From: Pseudomonadota bacterium | Lineage (GTDB): Bacteria > Pseudomonadota > Gammaproteobacteria > Ga0077536 | Direction: 5' to 3' | Assembly (NCBI GenBank): GCA_016719885.1 | Contig: JADJYF010000005.1 | Span: forward strand, 248,001-312,000 | DNA: 64,000 nt | In this document: positions 13,072-21,643 of the stretch, one piece after another | Position numbering within the stretch: the stretch's first letter is position 1 | Layout: each line of letters opens with the position of its first letter | Made by a program: the position numbers and the translations under genes | Notes under the pieces: model-generated | The model's database searches: none | Seen by the model: only the letters and a program-made list of their open reading frames with translations | What the model was told of the DNA's origin: nothing

Positions 13072-14715
13072 TTACTTCAGGGTCGCTACCGCGCGCGGCC
13101 AGGGCTTGCCTTTGAGTAGCGGTGCGGGCATCGCGTTAATCGCCGAGGTGGCGGCCTTACGCGAGGTGTAAAGACCGGTGACGACCACGTACCAGGGCGC
13201 GCCCTTGAGCGTGACCTTGACCACCGTGGCCTTTTCGCCGATGCCGTGATCGCGAATGAAGCGCGTGGTCGCGGCGCGTTCGCGACTGCCGAACAACTGC
13301 ACGACGAAGCTCTGCGGCTTCTGGCGTTTGACCCACGCGGATGAATAGAAGGATTTCGGCTCCTCGGTGCCGGCCTTGGCGGGCGCCGGCCTGTTGGTGT
13401 GTTTGGCCGTGGTGGGGGCCGACGAGGTACCTTTGCTCGCCACGCTCCTGGCGTGTTTTTCACTTTCGGTCTTGGCTTTGGGCGCGGGCGCGGGCGCGGG
13501 CGCGGACTCGACCGGCGCGGGAGCTGGCGGTTCGGTGCTTGCCGCCGTGGCCGGCGCAGGCTCGACGGCGGCGGTCGACGTGGCCTCGGCTGCAGCGGGC
13601 GGCGCGACCGTCGCGCCCTCGCCGGTCAGCGCCGGCGGCGTGGCGCTCGCCTGCGATTCGGCCGGGGTCGGTGGTGTGGGCTCGGCTGCCGGCGTTTCGG
13701 CGACCGGCTCGATGGGCGTCGGTGCCGCGCTGGTCTCGGCGACGGCCGGTTCGGGCGGCAGCGGCGCGTCGTTGGCCGGCGGCTGGGCCTCGGCACTCGG
13801 CGCCGGCAGGGAGATTTCCACGGTGCCGGGCTTGGTGTTCTCGGCATGGCGGGAGGACAGCAGCATGCCGATGGCCACTGCCACCACCACGAAGGCGGCG
13901 GCTGCCAACGCCGCGGTGTACTTGCGCACGTTGAAATCGCGCAATGCCCCACCCATGGCGCGCGCCGCGGCCGCGGCGCGTTGCCCGGGGTGGATGGGCT
14001 TGTGGCCGCCGTTCCGGAGGCTGGCCAGCATGCGACCGGGGTTGCCGCCGGCCGCCGCCGCGAGTTGTTCGAGGTCCAGGCCCTCGTCGAGCTCAAGGTC
14101 GGCATCGAGCTGCAGTTCGCCACCGACGGCGGGCAGCGCGCTCAGCGCCAGGGTCTTCAGTTCTTCCGGCTCCAGCGGCGGCAGGTCGACGAGGTGGATG
14201 ACCGCGCCCTCGGGCGCCGCGGCCTGCATGCGTTCGCCGAAATCGCTGTCGGCGTCGCCGCTCATCACCACCCTGAGATCGCCGCGCTGATGGTCGCTGT
14301 AGGCAAGCGAAAACAGCATCGAGCGCGCGGCATCGTCGAGATGCTCGGCGTCGTCCAGGGCCAGGATGCACAGCTGTCCGCCCAGTTCGATTTCGGCAAG
14401 GCGCGCGCGCAGGTCTTCGACCCCGGCATCGAGCTCGCCGAGTTCCAGCGCTTCGCTGAGTGCCGCCAGCATGGCGGGGGCCGTGCGCATGGCCGCGCCC
14501 GTGGCGGGGATCACCCGCCAGTTTGCCCGCGCCTGGTCTGCAATCGCGCCGAGCAGGCGGCTGCGGCCGCTGCCGAGCTCGCCCTGCACCACGACCATCT
14601 GATGGCCGAATTCCAGCAGGTGGCTCAACAGGTCCAGACGCTGGCGAATGGCGGGCGTCGTGAGATAAGGCGGCTGCTTCGTCGCGCCGGCCGGGCTGTC
14701 ATCCATCACGGTCAT
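13072..14715 (-). CDS. AAA ATPase-SPOR domain membrane protein (DamX/ExeA-like)
   Basis: 547 residues. An ExeA-type AAA ATPase domain (about 30-240; Walker A GELGSGRSRLLG, Walker B LCILALDDAEHL) is followed by a single membrane helix (about 267-287, AALAAAAFVVVAVAIGMLL), a long Ala/Pro/Glu periplasmic linker (about 295-445) and a C-terminal SPOR domain (QSFVVQLFGSRERAATTRF). SPOR domains bind denuded septal peptidoglycan, so a role in division or in letting the pilus machine pass the wall is likely. E. coli DamX lacks the ATPase part; Pseudomonas relatives at the same position in aroB-damX-gltB carry it. Confidence 0.85.
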   Translation of the reverse strand: MTVMDDSPAGATKQPPYLTTPAIRQRLDLLSHLLEFGHQMVVVQGELGSGRSRLLGAIADQARANWRVIPATGAAMRTAPAMLAALSEALELGELDAGVEDLRARLAEIELGGQLCILALDDAEHLDDAARSMLFSLAYSDHQRGDLRVVMSGDADSDFGERMQAAAPEGAVIHLVDLPPLEPEELKTLALSALPAVGGELQLDADLELDEGLDLEQLAAAAGGNPGRMLASLRNGGHKPIHPGQRAAAAARAMGGALRDFNVRKYTAALAAAAFVVVAVAIGMLLSSRHAENTKPGTVEISLPAPSAEAQPPANDAPLPPEPAVAETSAAPTPIEPVAETPAAEPTPPTPAESQASATPPALTGEGATVAPPAAAEATSTAAVEPAPATAASTEPPAPAPVESAPAPAPAPKAKTESEKHARSVASKGTSSAPTTAKHTNRPAPAKAGTEEPKSFYSSAWVKRQKPQSFVVQLFGSRERAATTRFIRDHGIGEKATVVKVTLKGAPWYVVVTGLYTSRKAATSAINAMPAPLLKGKPWPRAVATLK

Positions 14716-14735
14716 GCACTATTTAATGAATTCGC

Positions 14736-15896
14736 TCACGTCTTGGGCCAAGGCGGGGCGCTTGCGGCCGGTGCGCCGCCAAATACCCGGCCGTGTTCCG
14801 CCTGGGCATAACGGTCGGTCATGCCGGCAATGTAATCACTCACCACGCGCGCCCGCAGCGCTTCGTCAGCCCCGGCGGGCATGGTGCCGGCCGGCAGCAG
14901 GCCCGGGTCGCGCATGAAGGCCTCGAACAGCTCCGCCACCAGCGTCTTGGCCTGTTCCGCGATACGTTGCACCGACGGGTCGTAGTAAAGCCGCCGGTAG
15001 AGCAGGCGCTTCAGACGCAGATGGGCTTCGCGCATGTCCGGTGAAAAATCGACCATCGCTTGCGGGTGCGCGCGCACGTCCTCGACGCTGCGGGGCGCGT
15101 GCCGCGCCAGCCGCTCACGGGTCGCGTCGATGAGGTCGGCGACGAAGGCCCCGAGCATGTGCCGGATCGCGGTGTAGGTGAGGCGTTTGCCGCCGAGGCC
15201 CGGCGCGTTGGCGCGGCTCACCGCCACGGCCTCGCGAAACCCGTCGTGCTCGCAAACCGTCTCCAGCGCCAGGATGCCGGAACGCAGGCCGTCATCGATA
15301 TCGTGATGATTATAGGCAATTTCGTCCGCGACATTGGCGATTTGTGCTTCCAGCGACGGCTGCCGGCGCAGGAGGAAGCGCGCGCCCAGCTCGCCGAGCG
15401 CGGCCGCGCGCAACACGCTGCAATGCTTGAGGATGCCCTCGCGGGTCTCGAACAGGAGGTTCAAGCCCTCGAAGGCGGCATAGCGTTGCTCGAGCTCGTC
15501 GACCACGCGCAGCGAATGCAGATTGTGTTCGAAGCCGCCGTAGGGCTGCATGCAGTGGTTGAGGGCGGCCTGCCCGGCATGGCCGAAAGGCGTGTGACCG
15601 AGATCGTGGGCAAGCGCGATGGCCTCGGTGAGATCCTCGTTCACGCCCAGCGCGCGGGCGATGGTGCGGGCGACCTGCGCGACTTCCAGCGAGTGGGTCA
15701 GGCGCGTGCGAAACATGTCGCCTTCGTGATTGACGAAGACCTGGGTCTTGTACTCCAGGCGCCGGAAGGCCGAGGAATGGATGACGCGATCGCGGTCGCG
15801 TTGAAATTCGCTGCGCCAGGCCGGCGGTGACTCGGCCACGCGCCGCCCGCGGGACTGGCGCATGTCGACGGCGTAGGGCGCGAGATCGGTGCTCAA
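14736..15896 (-). CDS. dgt: Deoxyguanosinetriphosphate triphosphohydrolase-like protein
   Basis: An HD-superfamily dNTP triphosphohydrolase that cleaves dNTPs to nucleoside and triphosphate. Family blocks are all present: RDRDRVIHSSAFRRLEYKTQ, THSLEVAQVARTIARALG, ALAHDLGHTPFGHAG (HD metal site) and DEIAYNHHDIDDGLRSG. The frame is open upstream into aroB, but family homology begins at LAPYA, so I choose the TTG at 15896 (386 residues, 34 bp after the aroB stop). The next ATG, at 15863, would lose part of the conserved N-terminus. The gene sits between aroB and the DamX-like gene, where the usual Pseudomonas order has nothing. Confidence 0.9.
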   Translation of the reverse strand: MSTDLAPYAVDMRQSRGRRVAESPPAWRSEFQRDRDRVIHSSAFRRLEYKTQVFVNHEGDMFRTRLTHSLEVAQVARTIARALGVNEDLTEAIALAHDLGHTPFGHAGQAALNHCMQPYGGFEHNLHSLRVVDELEQRYAAFEGLNLLFETREGILKHCSVLRAAALGELGARFLLRRQPSLEAQIANVADEIAYNHHDIDDGLRSGILALETVCEHDGFREAVAVSRANAPGLGGKRLTYTAIRHMLGAFVADLIDATRERLARHAPRSVEDVRAHPQAMVDFSPDMREAHLRLKRLLYRRLYYDPSVQRIAEQAKTLVAELFEAFMRDPGLLPAGTMPAGADEALRARVVSDYIAGMTDRYAQAEHGRVFGGAPAASAPPWPKT

Positions 15897-15930
15897 GGGC
15901 GGCAGGCGCGGTCGGATTGCGGGGCGCCGC

Positions 15931-17016
15931 CTAGGGCGCCGGCTCTCCGCGCAGCACCGCTTCGAGCTGCGCGTCGTCGTAGTCACGCGTGACACAGGAC
16001 TTGCCGAGGCCCTTGAGCAACACCAGGCGAATGCGTCCGCCGACGTTCTTCTTGTCGTGCAGCATGAGCTCGCGGAAGCGGCCGGCGGAGATGCCGGCCG
16101 GCGGCGCGGTCGGCAACTGTGCGCGCCCGATCAGTGCCAGGGTGCGTTCGAGCTCGGCTGCGGTCAGCCAGCCGGCGCGGGCCGAAAGGCGGGCCGCCAT
16201 GCACATGCCGGCGCCCACCGCTTCGCCGTGCAGCCAGTTGCCGTAGCCACTGGCCGTTTCGATGGCATGGCCGAAGGTATGGCCGAGGTTGAGCGTGGCG
16301 CGCTCGCCGGTTTCGCGCTCGTCGGCGGCCACCACCTCGGCCTTGTTCTGACAGGAGCGCCGCACCGCTTCGGCGAGCGCCGCCGGCTCGCGCGCCAGCA
16401 GGGCATCGATGTGGGCTTCCAGCCACTCGAAAAACGGCAGGTCGCGGATGAGGCCGTACTTGATAACTTCCGCGAGACCGGCATTGAGTTCGCGCGCCGG
16501 CAGGGTCGCCAGGGTGTCGGTGTCGGCCACCACGGCGATCGGCTGGTGGAAAGCGCCGATCATGTTCTTGCCGAGCGGATGGTTGACGGCGGTCTTGCCG
16601 CCGACCGAGGAATCGACCTGGGCGAGCAGGGTGGTCGGCACCTGCAGGAAATCGATGCCGCGCTGGTAGCAGGCCGCCGCGAAGCCACCCAGATCGCCGA
16701 TCACGCCGCCGCCGAGGGCCACCAGCAAGGCGCCGCGTTCGAGGCGTTTTTCGAGCATGAAGCCCATCACCCGGCCGAAGCTGTCGAGGGTCTTGTGCGC
16801 CTCGCCGTCGGGCAGCACCAGCGTTTCGCAGCGGCGGCCGGCAAAATGCGTGCGCAAGCGCTCGAGGTACAGCGGCGCCACCACCTCGTTCGACAGCACC
16901 ATGACCTGTTCGGCCTTGACCAGGGACGCGAACAGCGCGCCGTCGTCCAGCAGGCCCGCGCCGATGTGAATGGGATAGCTGCGCGCTCCCAGTTCTACGT
17001 TCAATACGGTCGTCAC
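15931..17016 (-). CDS. aroB: 3-Dehydroquinate synthase
   Basis: AroB cyclises DAHP to 3-dehydroquinate, step two of the shikimate pathway, using NAD and zinc. 361 residues, normal length. Motifs: ALGGGVIGDLGGFAAACYQRG (NAD-binding Gly loop, about residue 97), VPTTLLAQVDSSVGGKTAVN, Lys/Glu of AEVIKYGLI, and the zinc His in LNLGHTFGHAIE. Its start overlaps the end of aroK by 4 bp (ATGA type), so both are translated together. Confidence 0.97.
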   Translation of the reverse strand: MTTVLNVELGARSYPIHIGAGLLDDGALFASLVKAEQVMVLSNEVVAPLYLERLRTHFAGRRCETLVLPDGEAHKTLDSFGRVMGFMLEKRLERGALLVALGGGVIGDLGGFAAACYQRGIDFLQVPTTLLAQVDSSVGGKTAVNHPLGKNMIGAFHQPIAVVADTDTLATLPARELNAGLAEVIKYGLIRDLPFFEWLEAHIDALLAREPAALAEAVRRSCQNKAEVVAADERETGERATLNLGHTFGHAIETASGYGNWLHGEAVGAGMCMAARLSARAGWLTAAELERTLALIGRAQLPTAPPAGISAGRFRELMLHDKKNVGGRIRLVLLKGLGKSCVTRDYDDAQLEAVLRGEPAP

Positions 17017-17525
17017 GGCAGGTTGCTCGTTATTTTCTTGATCACTTGCTTGACCGACAGCTTGCCGGTGTCGATGGTGAGGTGGGCGATTTCCTGGTAC
17101 AGCGGCTCGCGCTTCTCGACGATGGCCCGCAGCGTCGCTTCCGGATTGGGCGTGCGCAGCAGCGGGCGATTGGTATCGAAACGGGTGCGCTCGACGAGCT
17201 TGTCCACCGTGCTTTTCAGGTACACGACGAAGCCGCGTTCGTGCAGCCAGCGCCGGTTGTCCGCCGCCAGCACCGCGCCGCCGCCGGTCGCCAGCACGAT
17301 GCCATCGCGCTGGCTGAGTTCATCGATGAGCCGCGTTTCGCGCTCGCGAAAGCCGGCCTCGCCCTCGATATCGAAGATCAGCGCCACGCTGGCGCCGGTG
17401 CGATGCTCGAGCTCGTGATCGCAGTCGACGAATTCCAGCTTGAGAATGCGCGCCAGCTGGCTGCCGATGGTGGTTTTGCCGGCGCCCATGGGCCCCACCA
17501 GGAATATGCGTGAACCAGCCGGCAT
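17013..17525 (-). CDS. aroK: Shikimate kinase
   Basis: AroK phosphorylates shikimate with ATP. 170 residues. The P-loop GPMGAGKT is at 11-18, the shikimate-binding Asp in FVDCDHELE and Arg in FRERETRLI, GGGAVL near 79, and the lid Arg in TRFDTNRPLLRT. It follows pilQ at 113 bp with an intrinsic terminator between, so the aro genes probably have their own promoter or rely on read-through from the pil operon. Confidence 0.96.
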   Translation of the reverse strand: MPAGSRIFLVGPMGAGKTTIGSQLARILKLEFVDCDHELEHRTGASVALIFDIEGEAGFRERETRLIDELSQRDGIVLATGGGAVLAADNRRWLHERGFVVYLKSTVDKLVERTRFDTNRPLLRTPNPEATLRAIVEKREPLYQEIAHLTIDTGKLSVKQVIKKITSNLP

Positions 17526-17585
17526 GGCTGCCTAGCGGGCTCGTCGCCGCTTGTGGGGAATTGGCCTGACCATCGTCGCTCCGGC

Positions 17586-17614
17586 AAAAAAAAGCGGGAG
17601 CCAGGCTCCCGCTT
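17586..17614 (-). terminator. Rho-independent terminator between pilQ and aroK
   Basis: On the minus strand AAGCGGGAG, a CCTGG loop and CTCCCGCTT form a 9-bp perfect stem, directly followed by a run of eight T. It lies 25 bp after the pilQ stop and 61 bp before the aroK start, so it closes pilMNOPQ and separates it from the aro block. Confidence 0.85.
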
Positions 17615-17638
17615 CGCATCATAGCAGTTGCCGCGGCG

Positions 17639-19882
17639 TCACGGCTTGGACAAGGACAGCGTCTCCTTGATGATCTTCGGCGTCACGAACACCAGCAATT
17701 CCTGCTTGCTGGCGGTCGAACCGGTGCGCTTGAACAGGCGCCCGAGGTAGGGCAGGTCGCCAAACCACGGCACGCTGGTCTTGTCGTCCCGGTTTTCCGA
17801 CTCGAAGATGCCGCCCAGCACCACGGTGTCGCCGTCATCGACCAGCACCTGGGTCGTCAACTCGTTGGTGTCGATACTCGGAATGCCCGAGAAGATCTGG
17901 CCCACCGAGTCCTTGTTGACCGCGAGATCCATGATCAGGCGGTTGTCCGGCGTGATCTGGGGCGTGACCTTGAGGCTCAGCACCGCCTTCTTGAACGACA
18001 CCGCCGTGGCGCCGCTCGACGATGCTTCGAGATAGGGGATTTCCGTACCCGACTCGATGATCGCTTCGTGCTGGTTGGCGGTGATGACGCGCGGCGCCGA
18101 AATCACTTCACCCTTGCCTTCCTGTTGCAGGGCGCTCAATTCGAGCTGCAACAGGTAGCTGCCAATCTTGCCGACCGCGAGCTTGGCCGCGCCGGCCGCG
18201 CCGGGCGCCGCGAGGTCGACCATGTAGTTTTCCAGGTCGTCGGTATGGAAGGCGGTGTTCTCGGAGTACTTCACGTCACCGGCCAGGCCGCCGCCGAGGA
18301 AGGCATCCATGCCACCGCGGTTGCGCGGGTTCTGGCCGCTCTCCGGCTGTACGCCCTTGCTGTAACCGAAACGCACACCGAGATTCTTGGAGAAGTCCTC
18401 GTTGGCAATCACGATGCGCGACTCGATCAGCACCTGGCGCACCGGCACGTCGAGCGCGTGGATGAGATTGCGGATCTCGGTCAGTTTGTCGCCCGTATCC
18501 TGCACCAGCAGGGTATTGGTGCGCTCGTCCACGCTGACGCTGCCGCGACTCGACAGCAGGTTCTCGTTCTTGCCTTTCGCACCGGCGGTTTTCTGTTTCA
18601 GCAACGTCGCGATGTCCGCGGCCTTCGCATAGTTGACCTGCATGAACTCGGTACGAATCGGAGCCAGCTCTTGCACCTGCTTCTTCGATTCCATCTCGAG
18701 CTTTTCGCGATTGGCAATCTCTTCCTGCGGCGCCACCATCATGACATTGCCGATCTCGCGCTTGTCGAGACCACGCGACTTGAGAATGATGTCGAGCGCC
18801 TGGTCCCACGGCACGTTCTTCAGCCGCAGCGTGACGTTGCCGCCGACCGTATCACTCGCCACCAGGTTCTTCTCGGTGAAGTCGGCGATGAGCTGCAGTA
18901 CTGCGCGTACCTCGATGTTCTGGAAGTTGAGCGACAGGCGCTCGCCCGTGTAGCCGAATTTCTTCTTCTTGTTCTCGACTTCCTCTTCCTTGGTCAAGGG
19001 ACGCAGCTCGATGGTGAACGTGTTGTCCGACTGGTAGGCGAGGTGTTCGTACAGGCCATTGGGCTTGATGACCATGCGCGTACCGTTGCCTTCCCTGAAG
19101 GTGTCGATCTCCTTGGCCGGGGTGGCAAAGTCGAGCACGTCGAGTTTTCGATCAAGGTTCTCGGGCAGGGCGGTGTTGGCGAAATCCACCACCACGTCGT
19201 CGCCCTTTTGGGAAACGTTGACACCGAGGTCCGGAGCAGACAGGTCTACAATGATCTGGGCTTGGCCGTTGGCGCCACGACGGAAATCGATGTCTCGGAT
19301 GCTGCCCTTGCCGTTGCCGGGCATGGTCGGCGCGCTGCTCGTGGCGGGCGCCGCGCTCGGCGCCGGTGCCGCCTGGGCAACGCTCGCCGCGGTCGGTGCC
19401 ATCGGCGGCGACTGGGTGGCGAGGCTCGAGGCTCCGCCTTCCAGCGTCACGGAAATGGTGTCGCCGTTGGTTTCGATGTCGTAAGGCACGAGCTGACCGA
19501 GGTTCAACACCACGCGTGCGCGATTCTCTGCTTCGACTGCGGTCACGCTCTCGGCATTTCCCACGCCAATGCGCTGCGTGCGCTCTTTCAGGTTCAAGGT
19601 CGTGCCCGGCAGATCGATGGCGATGCGCGCCGGGTTGTCGATGGTAAAGCTGAGTGGCGCGCCTTCAACCGGCGCGGACAACTTCATTTTCACCTGCACG
19701 CGGTCACCCGGCAGTGAGATATAGCTGACGTTGTCCAGCGTGGCCGCCGTCACCGCGCTCGAGACGAGCGTGGCGAATGCCAGCAGGCCCAGCATGAGCG
19801 GTGCACGGCGCGAAGTGGCGTCATGCGCATTCGCCGCCGGGTGGCCGCTGGTGAGGATGTCGAGGCTGGTTTTGATACTCAT
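17639..19882 (-). CDS. pilQ: Type IV pilus secretin PilQ
   Basis: 747 residues, an outer-membrane secretin through which the pilus passes. The signal peptide is preceded by an N-terminal extension (hydrophobic LMLGLLAFATLVSSAVTAA around 29-47). Two AMIN domains (about 48-140 and 195-290) bind peptidoglycan; between them is an Ala/Pro linker. Secretin N-domains follow (NIEVRAVLQLIADFTEKNLV), then the pore domain near 540-745 (VISAPRVITANQHEAIIESG, VPWFGDLPYLGRLFKRTG). It is last in pilMNOPQ, 20 bp after pilP. Confidence 0.96.
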   Translation of the reverse strand: MSIKTSLDILTSGHPAANAHDATSRRAPLMLGLLAFATLVSSAVTAATLDNVSYISLPGDRVQVKMKLSAPVEGAPLSFTIDNPARIAIDLPGTTLNLKERTQRIGVGNAESVTAVEAENRARVVLNLGQLVPYDIETNGDTISVTLEGGASSLATQSPPMAPTAASVAQAAPAPSAAPATSSAPTMPGNGKGSIRDIDFRRGANGQAQIIVDLSAPDLGVNVSQKGDDVVVDFANTALPENLDRKLDVLDFATPAKEIDTFREGNGTRMVIKPNGLYEHLAYQSDNTFTIELRPLTKEEEVENKKKKFGYTGERLSLNFQNIEVRAVLQLIADFTEKNLVASDTVGGNVTLRLKNVPWDQALDIILKSRGLDKREIGNVMMVAPQEEIANREKLEMESKKQVQELAPIRTEFMQVNYAKAADIATLLKQKTAGAKGKNENLLSSRGSVSVDERTNTLLVQDTGDKLTEIRNLIHALDVPVRQVLIESRIVIANEDFSKNLGVRFGYSKGVQPESGQNPRNRGGMDAFLGGGLAGDVKYSENTAFHTDDLENYMVDLAAPGAAGAAKLAVGKIGSYLLQLELSALQQEGKGEVISAPRVITANQHEAIIESGTEIPYLEASSSGATAVSFKKAVLSLKVTPQITPDNRLIMDLAVNKDSVGQIFSGIPSIDTNELTTQVLVDDGDTVVLGGIFESENRDDKTSVPWFGDLPYLGRLFKRTGSTASKQELLVFVTPKIIKETLSLSKP

Positions 19883-19902
19883 CTTTCAAGCCCTTGTCTG
19901 GG

Positions 19903-20472
19903 TTATTCTTCGGACAACGCAAGCGAGGCGGCGCGTTCCTGCCAACGCCCTTGCGGATCCTTGATGATTTCGCGAATGTCGATGCGGTCTTCCTGGATAT
20001 TCGTGATCTTGCCGAAGTTGCGTCCCAGGTAGTTGCCGACCTGCACGCGATGCACCGTGCCGGACTGATCCTTGACGATGGCCCACAGGTCGTCGGCGCG
20101 CTCCAGCACACCCACCATGCGCATGGCGTCCAGTTCGAAGCTCTCGAGTTCCTCGCGGTTGTGCGTCTGGATCTCGTCGACGAATTTCTGCTGGGATTCA
20201 TCCATGCCCTTGTCGGCCTGGACCTTCTCGGGCGTCTCTTCCATGAAGGACTTGAAGGGATCCCGCAGGCCGAGCTCGAGCGCCTGGTACACGTAGTGCT
20301 CGTACGGCTTGATGGGCGGCAGCGGCTCGATGTTGCCGCCTTTACGCGCCAGCACCTGGTCCTTGTACTGTTCGAGGTCGGACATGTCCTTGGACACACA
20401 GCCCCCCGCCAGCGCGATCACCGCGATCGCGGTGCAGACCCGGATAGGTCCAGTTTTCAGCCCCGGCTTCAT
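19903..20472 (-). CDS. pilP: Type IV pilus assembly lipoprotein PilP
   Basis: 189 residues. A lipoprotein signal peptide ends in the lipobox ALAGGC with Cys25. The rest is periplasmic: a disordered, PilNO-binding N-terminal part and a C-terminal HR-like beta domain (MVGVLERADDLWAIVKDQSG, VGNYLGRNFGKIT). PilP links the inner-membrane PilMNO platform to PilQ. It starts 2 bp after pilO ends. Confidence 0.94.
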   Translation of the reverse strand: MKPGLKTGPIRVCTAIAVIALAGGCVSKDMSDLEQYKDQVLARKGGNIEPLPPIKPYEHYVYQALELGLRDPFKSFMEETPEKVQADKGMDESQQKFVDEIQTHNREELESFELDAMRMVGVLERADDLWAIVKDQSGTVHRVQVGNYLGRNFGKITNIQEDRIDIREIIKDPQGRWQERAASLALSEE

Positions 20473-20474
20473 GA

Positions 20475-21065
20475 TTAGGACCCCTCGCCTTCCTCATCAA
20501 TGTAACGATAGGTTTTCGCCGTCGTCTGCAAAATGAGCCGGCCACCGGTGGTCGGCGTGATCTTGATGTCGTGACTCGTGACGATGCGCGGCAGATCGGA
20601 GATGCCACTGATGAACGTGCCGAACTGGTGATAGGTGCCGATCACTCGGATTTCTATCGGCAACTCGACGTAGAAATCGGCCGGCTGCTCGTTGCCCGGT
20701 TTGAACAGGTCGAACTCGAGTCCGGCACCGAGGCCTTGCTGCGAGATGTCGACCAAAAGTTCCGCCACCTCGGTCTTGTTCGGCAGGCGCTTCAACAGGT
20801 CGCCGAAGGTTTCCTTGATGTCCTCCAGCTGCTGCTTGAGTGCCGGCAGGTTGGCGGCCTTCTTCTGTTTGCCTTCGAAGGCAATCTTGAGATCGCCTTC
20901 CTTTTTCTGTTCGCCGGCGAGCTTCTGCTGCAACGGGTCGATGTCCTGCCACCAGCCGATGCCGATGATCAGGGTGGCGACCAGGATCGCGCCCGCAATC
21001 TTGACCGGCGCCGGCCAGCTGCCGATGTTCTCAAGATTGAGATTGTTGAGATCTGACATTTTCAT
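20475..21065 (-). CDS. pilO: Type IV pilus inner-membrane platform protein PilO
   Basis: 196 residues. A short cytoplasmic tail (NNLNLENIGSWPAP), one membrane helix near 22-40 (KIAGAILVATLIIGIGWW), a coiled coil (about 45-95, rich in Lys/Gln/Glu) and a ferredoxin-like periplasmic domain (ELPIEIRVIGTYHQFGTFIS). It forms heterodimers with PilN. Its ATG overlaps the pilN stop (TGATG). Confidence 0.95.
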   Translation of the reverse strand: MKMSDLNNLNLENIGSWPAPVKIAGAILVATLIIGIGWWQDIDPLQQKLAGEQKKEGDLKIAFEGKQKKAANLPALKQQLEDIKETFGDLLKRLPNKTEVAELLVDISQQGLGAGLEFDLFKPGNEQPADFYVELPIEIRVIGTYHQFGTFISGISDLPRIVTSHDIKITPTTGGRLILQTTAKTYRYIDEEGEGS

Positions 21066-21643
21066 CAGAGTTGTTCCTCGTCATCGCCTTCCTTGCCGGA
21101 CTTGGCCTTGGTCTGCGTGAGGGTCAGCGTGAAGTCGGCGATGCGTTTGCCGTCTTCGGTCTTGGATTGAATGATGGACAGCTTGGGGTTCTGCACCCAC
21201 TGCGAGGCTTCCACGTTGCGCATGTAATTGGAGACGCGCGCGTTCGATTGCGCGATGCCCTTGATGGTGACCTTGTTGCCGGTCTGCGCGATGGAAGTCA
21301 GGTAGACGCCGTCGGGCAAGGTCGAAACCAGTTCGTCGAACAGGTGCACGACCACTGGGCGGCTGGTCTGCAGGGTTTCGATGGCCTTCATGCGCGCAAT
21401 CAGGTTTTCCTTTTCCTTTTCCAGCTGCTTGATCTCGGCAATCTTCTTGTCGAGCAGCTTGATTTCGGCGGTGAGGAAATTGTTGCGGCGCTGCTGTTGT
21501 TCAATCAGGGCATTGAAGTAGAGGTGGATGCTGAACCACACGGCGGCGGCCGCGACCGCGCACACGCCGAGGATCGACAAATACTCCGTGCGCCGCTGCT
21601 TGCGTAGTTCTTCGCGCCAGGGAAGTAGGTTAACGCGCGGCAT
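21065..21643 (-). CDS. pilN: Type IV pilus assembly protein PilN
   Basis: 192 residues from the ATG that overlaps the pilM stop (TAATG). The start is fixed by the conserved N-terminal MPRVNLLPWRE, which binds PilM; an upstream in-frame ATG at 21673 lies inside pilM and is rejected. One membrane helix (about 22-44), a coiled coil (ITAEIKLLDKKIAEIKQLEK-type) and a periplasmic domain follow. Confidence 0.95.
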   Translation of the reverse strand: MPRVNLLPWREELRKQRRTEYLSILGVCAVAAAAVWFSIHLYFNALIEQQQRRNNFLTAEIKLLDKKIAEIKQLEKEKENLIARMKAIETLQTSRPVVVHLFDELVSTLPDGVYLTSIAQTGNKVTIKGIAQSNARVSNYMRNVEASQWVQNPKLSIIQSKTEDGKRIADFTLTLTQTKAKSGKEGDDEEQL

